Source: Helopsaltes ochotensis
Lineage: Eukaryota; Chordata; Aves; Passeriformes; Locustellidae
Length of the DNA: 64,000 bases
Direction of reading: 5' to 3'
NCBI GenBank assembly: GCA_013400155.1
Contig: VXBM01000568.1
Coordinates: forward strand, 117,759-181,758
In this document: one piece after another, positions 26,014-39,630 of the stretch
Layout of the letters: each line of letters begins with the position of its first letter
Position numbering within the stretch: the stretch's first letter is position 1
Translations under genes and position numbers: made by a program
The notes under the pieces: generated by a model
The model's input: the letters and a program-made list of their open reading frames with translations, nothing else
What the model was told of the DNA's origin: nothing
Database searches by the model: none

Positions 26014-27280
26014 TAAATCCTCTCACAGAAGGATAGTATTTTCTTCAAAAATATCCCCTTCTTGATCAGATATTCATTCTCATGTTCCTGAACTAAAAAT
26101 GTCATGTCATTTAATATACTTTTCAAACTCCTATCAAAGTAAGTTGATTAACTGAACTGTTAACCTGTTTGTTAGTTTTCTTTCTCTGTAATGCCTCAGT
26201 TTCTCCTATTGCATGAGTACCATAGTGTGTTGGGATACTCATGTTTGGGAGTAATGCTGTGGTGTCCTCAAGCAAATGCACTGTATCAGTGCACAGCTAT
26301 GAAATTGCAACATCTAAAGTGTTTTCTTAATTGAATAGTCAATTAAAAGATCCGTTTTTTCTTAGCAATAGAAACTTCCGTTAACTTACGCAATACAAAG
26401 TATAAAAATTCCCTGGAAATGTTGTGACACTATTTCAACCAAATGTGTAAAGGCTCATGGAATATGAAAACTTTTCCTGACCTAGTTTTAAGTTTATTGC
26501 ATGCTTCAACAAATCTAAAATTTAGTATTTCAGGTATATTAAACAACATCTCCTAATATAGCAAATTTTTGTTTGGAATTCAAATAAGAGCACTGCTTGC
26601 CAGTAGTTTGGTTAAACATGGCATGAATAAATCAGTAGAAATTCTAAAAATAATTTGTATTTTAAATAGTTGATTTCTCACTCACACATGTAGAGCTATC
26701 TTGCATTTTGAATTCCAGTGTAAAGCACTTATTAAATAAATTAATATGGTCAAAGCTCATGGGCCCAGAGGAGTGCTGAAGGGAAAATGAAAGAAACATG
26801 GAAGATAGAGCAGGCTGTAGACAGAAAAACTGGAATTTAAGATCAAGCTAGATTAGAAGGGAAGCACTTCAACTGCTTTCTTCAGAACTTCTTACTTTCT
26901 TTACCAAATTTATCAGAATTTGCATAAAAAATACATCTTCACTCTAGACAATGACATTGAAAATTAGGTTTTCAGCAGTGATAGAGAAGACAGTATGTGA
27001 AAAAAATTTAAGGAAAACCAAGTTAGTGACAGATGAAAGATAAATGTTGCACCATCCTGGCAGATGTTCCAGAAACATGTAAACACAGTTATATCATTTC
27101 TATATGCCTATTTCCTATCTCAAATTTCCTGAAGGTTTAGAGGTAGACAAACCTGGAGTTTTGGACCTAATGCAACCTAACTAGATACCATGGATACAGA
27201 AAATATAATCCAATTTATCAAACACATACCATAGAAAAGTTAAGTTACTGAGTATATGATCTAGGGACCATGTTTTAAGA

Positions 27281-27311
27281 CTACATATGTACTACATATG
27301 TACTACATATG
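27281..27311 (+). repeat. Period-11 tandem repeat
   Basis: CTACATATGTA is repeated 2.8 times without mismatch. Each unit contains the palindrome ACATATGT. Confidence 0.9.
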
Positions 27312-29208
27312 ACCTCATTATCAGTAGTAAGTTTACCTTGGATTCCTGTCGAGGCTGATGCAAAGTCTGTCTGAGCATATCTTTCCTGCTAATGCTTGAT
27401 TATCAGGAAAACTTGAGTATCTCTGCCCTGAAAACCTGCTCTCCTGAGCATGCCTGAATCAATCATTATCAGCAGTAGATACAAACAAAGCAATGGCTTT
27501 TCAAAATCTTGACCAGCATTTCCTCTTAGTGTCAGGCGTTATTAGAAAACAAGACTTGTAATTTTTAATATTTTATACACTATTATTTTTTCTAACACTG
27601 TTAATTACATCAAACAGGATTTATATCCTGTTCCTTTATTATTTTTCAAAGCTTATTATTAACGTCTTTTGCAGAAATGATATCTCCTATATATATGTCT
27701 TCTTACAAATATGCCATAAAGATTTTATGTATCACCTGAGCAGTTTAAAACATCTTAAATTTGGAAGAAATTACATTTACATAACATTAACAATTTATAT
27801 ATTTTTCTAGTACAAATATTTTGTCTTTGTTTGCTTTTCTTTTCTTTTTTACTTTACATTGATTTTAATGTATAAATTGTTCTGTATAATCCAGGTCAGT
27901 TTTCTTGTTTGTAACAGTATCTATCACCCAATTATAGCGGGTTTCATCTGTCTTGCAGTAAAAATAACAAATGAAAGTTTTTTTCCAATAAGGTGATTAA
28001 CAATAGGAGTGACAGACGCATAGGATCCTTTCACATTGTATCCTTGAAATTTATCCTGTTGACTGAAAGAAATTAGCGCTAAAGCATTTATATGGCTAGA
28101 TTGTTGACTGAACCTGACCACTTCTCATCTTCAGACTCAGCTTTTTGTTCTTTGAAATAAATTCTATATATAAAATAATCTGGAAAACCAAATATTTAAG
28201 AAATATATGCCGCAGTATTTAAATGGCTACAGTTTCATGACAACTACAGTAAGTACACAAAGCTTTTCCTTTTTTTTATGGCTATGATTAGGATATGGTA
28301 AAGTGCTAAATGTGCAAGTAATTATGAACTTGGCACAGTAGCAATATTTATTTTAAGCTCTGCTTGTGCTGCTTTGGTGGAGGATGTTTACTTAACCAGA
28401 CTCTATTAAACATGCTGAAGACTTTGTACTCTAAAACATTTTTAATTGATGAAACACAGAAGCAATCAATCAACACAAATGGTAAAGAAAGGCAGACAGG
28501 ACCAGGCAAACAGAATAAGATCTGTAGGTGTCTTTTTATCTCTTAAGGGGAAAAAAAAAGAAAAAGTCTATTTGTGCTGCTGAATTAAGTGTTTGTGAAA
28601 AGAGTAGACTTGATAGTGGTGGAGACTGAAGTCTTCTATTTATTTACAAGTCGGGCATAGTGGTGGGAACTGTTGCATGGTCTCTTGCCTTTCCTATTCA
28701 ACCTCTGACCTAATGGACCTGATGAGCTTATCCTCTCTTGTGACAGGAAAAATCCATGCTGAGTATACAACCTGTGGGTCTAACTTACCCAAACAATGCT
28801 GAACGGTGATGCTTGTCATGCACCATTTGTAAACATATGAAAGCCATTGCACTGCCTCACATTCCTGCTCCAGGAAGCAAATTCCATATAACCCTGAGCA
28901 CCAGTAGATAGGAAGCATTTCTGCAGCAACCTTATTCTCAAACTGCATCTGTTCTGAGCTTCCAGATGTTAATTGTAAATCATGTGCTCATAAATGTTTT
29001 TTAAATGTAAGTTAAAAAAAATCAGAATTCAATTTTTTGCACAGATGTTCTTTGAAATGGGGTTTATTGTCAGCTATTTCTTGAGAAAGAGCTTAAGCCT
29101 AAAACACTTGCTCAGACTAAAATCCTCATTTCAGTAGGAACTTTGCTTGGAAGAGGATGGCAGGACTATCTCCATAGAAGAAAATGTTTACACACTTAGC
29201 AAGCAAGC

Positions 29209-29452
29209 NNNNNNNNNNNNNNNNNNNNNNNNNNNNNNNNNNNNNNNNNNNNNNNNNNNNNNNNNNNNNNNNNNNNNNNNNNNNNNNNNNNNNNNNNNNN
29301 NNNNNNNNNNNNNNNNNNNNNNNNNNNNNNNNNNNNNNNNNNNNNNNNNNNNNNNNNNNNNNNNNNNNNNNNNNNNNNNNNNNNNNNNNNNNNNNNNNNN
29401 NNNNNNNNNNNNNNNNNNNNNNNNNNNNNNNNNNNNNNNNNNNNNNNNNNNN
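29209..29452. other. Assembly gap (244 N)
   Basis: A run of N. Frames crossing it are meaningless. The flanks are AT-rich and do not reveal what is missing. Confidence 1.
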
Positions 29453-30502
29453 ACTTGGACCCTAAAATAATGAAATATTAGTGGGTATCCTTTAATTCCA
29501 AAATACATAATACAGACAAGACAATCTTCTTAAAATGTATGCAGGTCTTAGTATTTCACTGTGAGATTTTTTTTCTTCTATTTATATTTTTCTTATTATT
29601 TATATATTTTTTATATTCTGCATATATACTTTCACAATATTTATATAAATTAAAATGTTCTTTCTAATGTCTCAGAAAATTAGAATGCCCTCTACTGTTA
29701 AAGACTCCTAAATTCTTGTAAAACTCTTTAAATTTGTATAACCAAAATTATTTAAATTACTGTTTTCTATTCTAATAATGATTGCAAATCTGGACATATT
29801 TGTTATCAGATCTTACTTATTTTTTCATCCTTATAACAGAGATTGTGGAAATCATATTACTGATATCTTCACTGTGAAAATAAAGAATAATAATTAAATT
29901 TGTGTCTACCTCTCTTCAGAGTTCAAAAACATTAGAACTTGATTTCAATTTTCTCATATGAAAAGAGTGTTTCTTTTATATACTGGATTTTTTTTATTCC
30001 TTAAAAATCATTGCTATTGTTGTGAACCATTAATTAAGATTATAGTATGAATGGTTTTTTGCTTGTATTTAGATCAGCAAATGTTCATGAAGAATTTTAT
30101 ATAGTTTTGCAGTCCTGCATTTTGTAAAATTAAAATACTGAAAAAAATTGAGATAATGAATACAGTTTGCAATTTCAACTAAAATGATTCTAAGTTCTGA
30201 TTCATATTTCTACTTTAAAAAAAATGAAATGCGCAATTGAATATGACATCCTAAGGGTGACATCCCTTGGAAGTTTGCAAGTGGGTGTGCCCTTGATACT
30301 TTCAAGGGCAATAGATTTTGAGTTACTGGCCAAAACTAAGAATCTAATATAATATTTAATACAATAGGAGATAAGTGATTCAGACATTGGTTACATGTTA
30401 ACATATAAACGGGTTTTTGTCTTTAGCTGATAAAATCTTCAATCCCTATTCTAAACAAGTAAAATAAGTTGTACAGAATAAATTACTTCCAGGTTTCATT
30501 AA

Positions 30503-30520
30503 ATTCATATGCATATGAAT
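30503..30520. repeat. Perfect 18-bp palindrome
   Basis: ATTCATATGCATATGAAT equals its own reverse complement. The centre ATATGCATAT resembles palindromic POU-factor sites, but AT-rich palindromes of this size also arise by chance in such sequence. Confidence 0.85.
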
Positions 30521-33500
30521 CTTAGGTAGGCGTGAGAAGCATTTGTATTATTTTTGTGTTATCCAAAGACTATGTAAAAGCTTGTGGTACCTCTCAGAGG
30601 AGAAGGAAAATCAGTCGATGTGCATAAGTTTTAAAATTTCATAGCTGAAATATAAGTATTAGTCTCACAAGTTTTCATGGTTTTGTTATTTTATAACTAG
30701 AATTTGACACTTTTTGGCCTACGCTAACTTTTTTTTTTCTGGCTACGCAAAGAGGAAGTGTGCTCTGACCCAACTCAAGTGGTGTATACAACAATTTGAC
30801 ATGAAAGGAATTAGTATTTCATACTTCCTTGATATTTTTGAGACTTAGATCTCTAATTTTATAGGGAATAATTAATTTCATTTCACTTTTTTCCTTTATT
30901 TTCTTGGAATGAGTCACATGATGCCTATGCCACTATGTTAGTTATAAAGCAAGGAATATTGACTTTTAAATCTCTGTTGTCAGGGCAAAACTGCCCTCTT
31001 CCATTATTTTCTCCAAGTCAGTGTTAAACAAACATCTCCAAAACTTGCCATCTTCTATAAATCTTTACACTAGCAATGTAAGGTGAATTCCTGGTCAATG
31101 AATCTAGTTGCTGAATTTACCAGTGACAGCATAATAGTTTGCAACTGCATTATAATATTCTTTATATTTATTTTCCTTTTTCACAGACACAAGCAAATAA
31201 AGGCAATCCCTTCAGGGCCACTATAATGGTTTATTGACTTTAGGTCTTTTTAGAAAAAGATTTTTTTAGAATTTTGACTCGATTAGCCTGCCAGAGCAAG
31301 TCAGTTTTTCGGACCATTTTATTTCTTGAACTAACTCATCATCTGTGGTTTGTGCCTGTCACTTTTCTCGTATCTCAGCAGCAGCAAACGAGGAGCCAGA
31401 AGACACAATAGCTGCACGTATCTTGTGAGCTCAGATTGCCCTGCCTGAGGATGGCACCCTTCATGCTGCCACCCTGTGCCCAGAGTGCTCCCCCAATGGG
31501 GATTGAGTGTAAAATAAAACATATTTTTTAGAACTGTGTATCAGTGATACACGTTATTATCTTATGAATTATAAAAATTGAAAGAGAAGCTTCAAAGAAG
31601 GGCTACAATGGAAAATATTTGACTCCTTAAGTGACAAGTCATGACTAGTGCCCTGTAAATTATTATCAGCCAATCTGTATTACCAGAAGGGGTATATTCT
31701 TTCACTGTATCATTTAACATGTGATTATTGTGGTCGAATCCATCAAGAGTGATTCAACATAAATTGTAAAAGGAAAAGCTTTTTATAAGAACATGTCGTT
31801 TTATGTTTAAAAATAGTCCATTTAATAAAAACATGGACATCTATTAGCTTCTAAGAAAGATTCAGCTGGTGTCTAGTTTTTTGTAATACAATATTTTCCA
31901 CTGATGGAAATACTTTTATCTAAGTCATTCTGAAAAATAGATGTTTGTTATTGCTGTTTATTTATATATAATCCTACGAACATCTTTACCCAATTCCCTG
32001 CATTTATTTTCCTTAGCAATCATATCTGTTTATGGTTACTCATGTCCTTATTTGACTTAGTTGCTTATGTGTCACCTATATCAAATAATCTCAATTCCCA
32101 TTTGTATCAGCATGATATAAAATTTAATTTTTTAGAGAATTCTTTTTTACTAATATAATCAGAGTAAAAAGTCAGATATAACTGTCTGCCTTCAGTGACT
32201 TACTGACCAAAGTTTATAAAGGAATCACCTCAAATTAATGATCACACTTGGATCTTCTTTAACATAATACAGAAAATAGCTGCAGAGAAACATATTTTCT
32301 AGCTGTTTATGTCAACTGACAGAAAGCAGAATACAAACTTTCTCAATAATGTGAACAATTCCTAGTCAGGTCCTCTGAAATTGTAAACTTTTCCAAAATC
32401 CACTTAATGATAATCGAATTTTTTGACATCTATTAATGCAGGCATTCAGCACAAAGTAAACTTTCAGGAATATTTTAATTGTTATTTTGTTTGTATAGCT
32501 TTTGCTGATTATATGTTCTATAAAGCAGGCAGAAGTAAGATCTGAATTGAATAAAATAACATTTTTATAAGGGAGAACAAATGAAAGAGTTTAAAAAATA
32601 TTTTAAAAATAGTAACATTAATAATTTCTTCAAGTCTTTACCTGATGCTGCCTATAATTTCCTTTTTTTTTTGTTTTCTACTCATTATTTGTTTCTTTCT
32701 TCTCTATCGTCACAATTAATACATAAACTTGAAGCATGCTGTTAATTTAGGCATCTACAGCCTAAGCCAAGAAGGAATAAAGACATAACCTCATGAATAA
32801 TGTTTAAAATCAGAGTCTGAGCCTGTGTTCTAGCCCTTGAGACATGGTACTTATTGTTTATCAGGAAATAGTACAATACAGCGTTTCACACCTTTGGGGT
32901 ATCTACATAGTCTCAATCTCGAGTATAAAAGATGCACCTTTATATTCTTGGTGTTAGGAGACCAAATACATTCTTTTCACAAAGCCACATAGAAGCATTC
33001 TCAAAAAGCTGTGATTAGGCTTTATAGATTCTATTATATACAAAACCTTGCTGACACCTTTCTGATCTGTAGAAATTAGTTTAATGAATACAGCACTCTA
33101 ATGTACTATGAGTACCTTCTCAGCAGGAGAGCATTTGGTCCCCCATCTTCTACCTCTCACCATATCTGCATAGTGTCAGACTCAGCAAAGTTCTGGACCA
33201 GGTCTTTTTAAATCATTAGAAAGATTGCAAAGTAGTAGCTGTCTTTGATTACTAAATCCTGAAACATGAGATGTTACCTCTGCTAAGAAGTTTATTTGTT
33301 GATTAGAAGAATGTAGCTCCCTTTTAAAGAGAAACACAGAACATTAAGAATCAGTTTAAAAGGGGGAGGACCTTCATATCATCACTGGTCCTTCCTTTTA
33401 CTCTTGTATGCAATCCTGAATCCACTACAATCACTGTAGAAATTGTTCCTGGTTTCATATAACAAGCCCTATATGTTAATCTGTAGTTTAAGACGTCCTA

Positions 33501-33990
33501 TAATCACAAGTGATTTTAAAGCTAATAACTAACCTCCATAGGCGCTTTTATTTAAGAGATAACCACAATGAGTCTCAAATATATTTTTAGCATTAAATTT
33601 TAATATTGCTGAATAGAACCTTGACTGAGGAAAAAAATATATAATAAATGTAATAGTTTCTGCTTTTTCTGAGACACTTCATTTGACTATTTATAATACC
33701 CTCTCTTTTGCAAAAAATATTATTTTTATGTTTTCTTCTCATATTCACCTTAGTAATTGCATCCTGTGACTTTCAATTCTGGAGATCTATATTAGGCAAT
33801 AAATATTTCTCTATCCTTGGTATATCAAACATGGACTACATATTACTGATTTTGAAAGCTAAAAAGTTTGCAATAGAAACTTAAGGTATTCTTTCCTTTG
33901 TGTTAAAGCTTCAGGTAATGTCTTTGAATAGGTTTCTGTGGTTCACACCATTTTAACTGCTTCTCTTCTTATTGAATTTTAATAATATGC

Positions 33991-34422
33991 TGTCCTGGTT
34001 CATGCCAAGACAGGTTTGCATTTTACAGTAGCAGGGAGGGAACATGGCTGGGATCTGGAGGTTATTCTAATCCACTACAAGTGATTGCCAGGGGAATGGG
34101 AAGGGAGTCTCTCTCTGGGAGAAAGGGTTCTGGTCTCAAGGGAGCCCCCCAGTATTACCTGGTGTTGTGGAGAGGGGGGTGGGTGAGAGTGAGGTTCTGT
34201 GTGAATCGTTCCTTTCCTTGAACCCTCTGTCATTAGTATTGCTGCTGTTACTGTTCAGTTTCTTGTCTCGTTGGTGTTACCAGTAAATTTTTCTTATCTC
34301 AATCTGTGATCTTTGTCTTTCTTGCCTCCAATTCTCCCCTCCATGCTGCCACAGGGGACAGGGGGAACAAGCAGTTTTAGTGGGAGTACTAAATTGGAGA
34401 ATAACATTCCTAAACCAAAACA
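33991..34422 (+). mobile_element. Solo LTR of an ERVL-like endogenous retrovirus
   Basis: The segment begins TGTCCTGGTTCATGCC and ends CTAAACCAAAACA, the TG...CA borders of an LTR. It contains the block CCAGTAAATTTTTCTTATCTC, in which AGTAAA at 34282-34287 is the likely polyadenylation signal, followed by a pyrimidine-rich CCTCCAATTCTCCCCTCC stretch and a G-rich tail. This layout matches songbird ERVL-type LTRs known to me. The flanks TATGC (33986-33990) and GATGC (34423-34427) look like a 5-bp target duplication with one change. No viral coding sequence lies next to it, so it is a recombined solo LTR of 432 bases. Confidence 0.85.
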
Positions 34423-34670
34423 GATGCCTGAAAATTATTGTTGTGATTCTAAACCTTTGTTTCAAAGGCTGTTTTCCACTGCACTGTCCTGTCCAAAAGC
34501 ATTAGTTCAGTTAACAAGGGTAAATTGATGTAGTCAAACAAAGCAGATCCCAGTCCAACTGCAGCAGTTGATGCTTTTGAAGAGCAGGCCCCTCTGGTCA
34601 CACAGACTTCCTCTCCAAGAGATTTTCCTACTTCACAGAAGATGGTTTGAGGGACCAAAGCTGTAGTTTT

Positions 34671-34693
34671 TCTCCCAGTTCAGAACTGGGAGA
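34671..34693. repeat. 11-bp inverted repeat with a 1-base centre
   Basis: TCTCCCAGTTC and GAACTGGGAGA flank a single A. It is a nearly perfect palindrome of 23 bases with mixed base composition, so less likely by chance than AT-only palindromes. Confidence 0.85.
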
Positions 34694-37600
34694 GCAAACA
34701 GAAGAGTGAGATGATGAGTGAGTTCTTCCGAGATAATGAGTGCGAGAAACAAAACATTCTGGGAGACCTCTGTGTTCTAGGACAGCCATAAAAGTAAAAA
34801 TAAGGGGTTTTCGGCAAACAACTGCTGCTGATCAGAAAACCCAAGAGTCCAAACAGACTGGACTAAGCAGGACAGTACCCAGCCTTTTTTGCCCCCTCAT
34901 ATTAGATCATGCACTGGATATTTCAGAAAATTCAGAGTCTGATAAAACAAAACCAAAGTCTAAGATAAAGACTGTTTCACAAAGTTTGTGGCTCCTTAGC
35001 AAAAAGTATTGGAAATCTTAAAACCAAAATATTTTCCTATGGAATTCTTAGCCCAGGTTTTATATAAGCAAGAAGTTGCTACATTTCTCAACCCATAGGT
35101 ATTGAAATATTAAGGTACCATAGACATCTGAATGTTTGGAGGTTCATCCAAAGTGACCTTGCATTCTGATTTTGTAACCAAAAGTGACTTGCACCCACAC
35201 AAAGTTCTGGTAATCCAAAGTACTGGGGAACTGTAATATTCTGCATCTCTAGCCAGAAACTAAACATGTGTTTCCTTTGGGAAATGTATGTCCTTTAGAA
35301 AAATGATAATTAACTAAAACAAGTAAGTATCCACATTACTGGAACCCGAAAAAACCTTGTCACTTTCTGTGGAATTCTTTTTCGTTTCAGTTTCCGTCCA
35401 CAGATTCCACAAACTCCATTCCAATTTTTAAAAGCAGCAAGCCTCACAACCATTATGAAAAGACACTAACTCAACATACCAAAAGAGTCTGTTTATCTCT
35501 GAATTAGCATCTCATTTGTTTTTACTGAAATTCATTGCCAAACTTCAGATGATTTTAGGGCAAGTAGAATTATGACCATTGTGGAATTCCAACATAAACG
35601 CATACTATGCACACCCTTATATGAAATGCAAATACCCTTATGTGAAATAGTTTTGAGGTCATCAATAATCTAGGATGTCTTCCTTTCTATGGCAAGTCTG
35701 GAACAAGACATGAAATCAATTCTGGAGCCATTGCAAGATACCTCTGATGCTCCTGTTCCACATATCAGTGTTTCCAAAAGCAGAACATTAGGAAAACAGA
35801 GGCTCTCCAAGCTAATATGTTTAACACTGCTCCAAAACTGTTTCCCTTTTAAGGCATTCCAAATTATTGTTGTAAGACTATTTCATGAAGTGAGTTCAAA
35901 TATAAAATTTGCAGTGGAAACCTGCTTTTTAGACAGGATTGTTCACTTTCACTGCCAGACTCCTGTGTGGCCCAGCACAAAGTGATTTCCAGGCTCCCAG
36001 CTCCACGAAGAGCACTGAACAGATTTGCATGGACCTGTGACACAGAAAGTTCTGGGATTGCCAGCTGCAGAGGCCCAGATTCCCAGGTCCTGCAAGGTTA
36101 GAAAGCTCTTGGCTGAATTTCATCCTGGACAGCAATAAAGCCAGGAGTTTCAAAGCTCGTGGGAGCCATAACATCCAGATGCCAAGGTTTCTGGGTCAGC
36201 TTTGATTCCTAGGCACTCCAGTTCCTCCACACCCTGGGATCTCAGGGAATCAAGACCTGCAGCACAAAGCCACCTCATCAGACTGGTTGTTTCTGAGCCA
36301 GGATTGCATTTCCTTTCACAGATAACTATGAATAATAGATCCTAATACAAAATGAAACATGATTTTAAAATCTTGGAAAATTCCTGCAGCTACCTGAATA
36401 ATTGAGCAATAGCAGGAAAATTACCTACAATTAATGACCAATTTCAAAATATTAACAAGGAAATAAAATTATGCCATAACTAATAGAGGCACTTGAATAG
36501 ATTCATCATAGAATATCAATTTATAATAAATAAAAAGAGTAGAAGAAAGAAAGAAAGAAGACAAATAGATGATGTATATGTTGAAAATCAAAGGTAATTC
36601 ATGTATGGCCCTAAAAACGAACAAAGTTTTTTTGCAGTTTTTCATAAATATTTTGCATAAAGATTTTGGAGGCAGATGGCTATTTAGCATCTAGAAATGG
36701 AAGTTCATGTCATAAAACATTATATTTATTGGTTCAAACTTAAAAAAAAATTAAAAATTAGAGACAGGTCTCTGTACAATTCTTCTCTCATTCTGTATAA
36801 ACAAGCACAGAAAGTGCTATTGTGATGGTAGAAAATACAGAGTACTAAACTGACAACAAACTAAAAGTGAGCAGCTTATTTTACTTTGAAAATAGAAATA
36901 GGCAGCAAAAAACATCAAGTCAAGATTTTTCAATATTAAATTACTTCCTATCTTTAAAATCTAGTTTTTTCTTCATCTACCAATATTCAGGATATTCAGC
37001 AGAGGTGTTTAGGCTCCATGTGTGTTCATGTCTTACTGCTATATAACATTTTGATATGTAAATTAGGAAACTCAAGATTCAAATCACTCTATTAATTCCA
37101 CCAAATCTGATAGATTGAGAATAGTATTTAATGACAAAAGAAAATCCTGTTAAAGTTTTGTTACTAAGAGCTATTTTTTGCCCTCAAAGCAAAAGAGGTT
37201 AGTCTAAGTAAGTCGAATATATGTAAATTGTCATTGCTTTCATCAGAATTATTGTTATATCTCAATTTTTGGTATAACTAGGTAAAAAAGAAACGTACAC
37301 ATTTTCTAACAGGATGGTTGAACAGAACACTCTGAATATATTATTTCTTTTTACTTTAACATCATACCCACTTTCAACTAAGGCAGCCTTTTTGAAGACA
37401 GATCTCTTTTCTCATTTGTAATGCAGTTAGCTAATGTTCTTTCTGAAGTCAGTATAAGGAGATTCTGTGACAATAAATAACAAACAAAATGTGGTAAAAG
37501 GATTCTTCCAAAATATATTTTAAGTCTGTCAAAATTGCAGATGTTTTCAGTTTCATTCAATATCCTTCTTTTACAGAACATGTTAATTCCTAGATGAAAC

Positions 37601-38672
37601 ATAATCCTTTTTGCATCATATTCCTCAAGACAATGTGCTTAACTAATACAATTTAGATATTTCTTGATCATAACTGGAAGATGAAAAATATTATATACAT
37701 CTAAAGGGTTATCTTGTGCCAAAGGGGTACTTTATGATGCCAAACTTTCTTTGGATCATGTGTTGAAATAAGTATAAATGTAAATTTTCAGTCTCTCCCA
37801 ATATGGTGAGTATCTCAAAGAAAGAGTGACATCACCAGAAGTTAGATTACCTCCAGATGAAAGCTGATCTTTAGTAACTCTCAAAATCTCCTTTGCCAGT
37901 AGCAATCACTAATTTGAAGTGTATTTACCTCTCCCAGGTTCATTTCTCAGCATAGCCCTTTGAACAAGGAACCTAACTATATTTGGATGCCCTCATTTCC
38001 AGCTGCCTCTTTTACGTCCTTTAGGGTGTTGCCCAAAGATGGGGTCTTGCAGCTGGCTATAAATCTCTTGGGCAACAAATGCAAAACATAAAAGTAGGAA
38101 AAAAAAATTAAAATAAACATTCATTGAAGTTAGTGACAATTTAATTCAAAAATATGCTTGGAATCATATGTTCAAAATTATGTGTACATATGCAAAAGAA
38201 AACAATGCCTGTTCTGCTTCTAATTACATTTTGTTGAACTCAGCAATGCTGTACTAATCTACAGTAAACAGAAACAGAACAAGAGCAGTGAATATTCCAG
38301 CAAGCAGAACTAGAAAGAGTAAAATTAATAAAAATCAAACTAATATTAATATTCCATAGCCCTGATAACATAAAGAAGGTTAAAAAATATAGATAACCCT
38401 TTCAGTCCACATAAAAGCTGATTTTTCCATTGCAAGGAATATATGAGGTATTGATAATAGACCTGTCAATTTTTTTAATTGAAATGTAGTCTACAATTTT
38501 TCAGACTTAATAATATTGTTCGTTGAAATTTTCATATTTTTCCTTCTTCCTACCAAAAAATTTGATGGAAAATTTTGAACTCAACAGTTCAGTAATTTCT
38601 TCACTTCTGACATTCCTTACATTTTTACCAAACCTGCTTGTTCTTATGTAATTTTATGTATTTTAATAAATC

Positions 38673-38727
38673 GTTCCCTTACATGAAGATAGTGTAATAG
38701 TAGTTCCCTTACAGAGATGATAGTGAC
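38673..38727 (+). repeat. Imperfect 30-bp tandem duplication
   Basis: GTTCCCTTACA...GATAGTG occurs twice with a period of about 30 bases and small differences. Confidence 0.65.
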
Positions 38728-39219
38728 CTGACCTAACAAGCAAAAACTTCTAACCTAGAAGATATCTGAAAAACAGTAAATCAAACCAAAGTATGCTATT
38801 CTGAATATTTACATGAACACAGCTTTTCTAAGACCTTCAGTAGAAGTCATGTGAACATATATGAAGAATCAGCTAAAATAGTACACAGAATAGTAAATTT
38901 GAAAATATGCACATAATAGCAATATATAAAAACACTGCTTTTCTCGGTGTGTCTGAAAATTCACACCTTGTGGGCTTAGACAAATAAGTGGCAACATGGA
39001 GTCACTCATGTAAAAAAATCAATTAAATATCCATATTTCCATAGTTATTTGTTCTGCAATGAATGATACTTTGCCTTTGATAAAAATTATGTATCATAAA
39101 ACAGTAGAAGTGTTGAAAATTTTGATCCAAAACTTTGTGTAGAGACTAATCCCTTTAAAAATGTTCATATTGTGTAATCATTTTGCACCAAACTCATCTC
39201 TCTTATTCATAGTAAAAGA

Positions 39220-39375
39220 ACCATCGAATCATTTAGGCTGGAAAAAAACTTTAAGACCATCAAGTCCAAGAATTAACCCAGCACTGCCAAGTCCACCACT
39301 AAACCATGTCCCTAAGCACCACATCTATGCTTTTTAAATAGCTCCAGGGATGGTGACTCAACCACTTTCCCAAAA
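39220..39375 (-). mobile_element. CR1 LINE 3' end (part of a deleted copy)
   Basis: Plus-strand words ATCGAATCATTTAGGCTGG, AAGACCATCAAGTCCAA, CCAAGTCCACCACTAAACC, CCCTAAGCACCACATCTA and CTCCAGGGATGGTGACTCAA are the reverse complement of a CR1 3' end. The element is minus-oriented and joins almost directly to CR1 ORF2 sequence at 39388. Confidence 0.92.
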
Positions 39376-39387
39376 CCAACTGTTCTA

Positions 39388-39630
39388 AAGTAATATTATA
39401 GTAATATTTTTATTGTCTTTTACAGCAATTCACAGATTAAGTTCTAGTTGTGCTTTGGCCCTTCTAATTTTCTCCCTAGAGAACCTCATGATGTCTTTGT
39501 AGCGCTCCCGGGTGGCCTGGCCCTTCTTCTACAGGTCAGAATCTCTCCTTCCTTAGTTCCAGACAAACCTCTCTATTCAGCCATGCCTGCCTTACCCACT
39601 GGCTCATCTTTCTGCAGGTGTCATTTGACA
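39388..39630 (-). mobile_element. CR1 ORF2 linker-region fragment
   Basis: On the minus strand the sequence reads the CR1 ORF2 segment between endonuclease and reverse transcriptase. The frame gives pieces such as GQATRERYKDIM and REKIRRAKAQLELNL before a stop, and the sequence ACTGGCTCATC...GAGAAAATTAG matches in order. The part nearest 39388 (TTTTATTGTCTTTTACAGCA) also belongs to this region. The reverse transcriptase that should separate it from the 3' end at 39220-39375 is missing, so either one copy has a large internal deletion or two copies abut. Confidence 0.8.

Larger units (their letters stand above)
25986..33990. other. AT-rich intronic stretch with an assembly gap
   Basis: No gene or known mobile element was recognised. 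Contents are a period-11 tandem at 27281-27311, a gap at 29209-29452, and an 18-bp perfect palindrome at 30503-30520. The part from 29500 to 30700 is extremely AT-rich. Confidence 0.55.
34423..39219. other. Intronic stretch without recognised features
   Basis: No gene or known mobile element was recognised apart from the palindrome at 34671-34693 and a 30-bp imperfect tandem near 38673. The part 35980-36300 is somewhat richer in G+C and is unassigned. Confidence 0.55.

Noticed and set aside
29147..29508. Frames of about 100 codons with long unknown stretches
   Set aside because: They are created by reading through 244 N.
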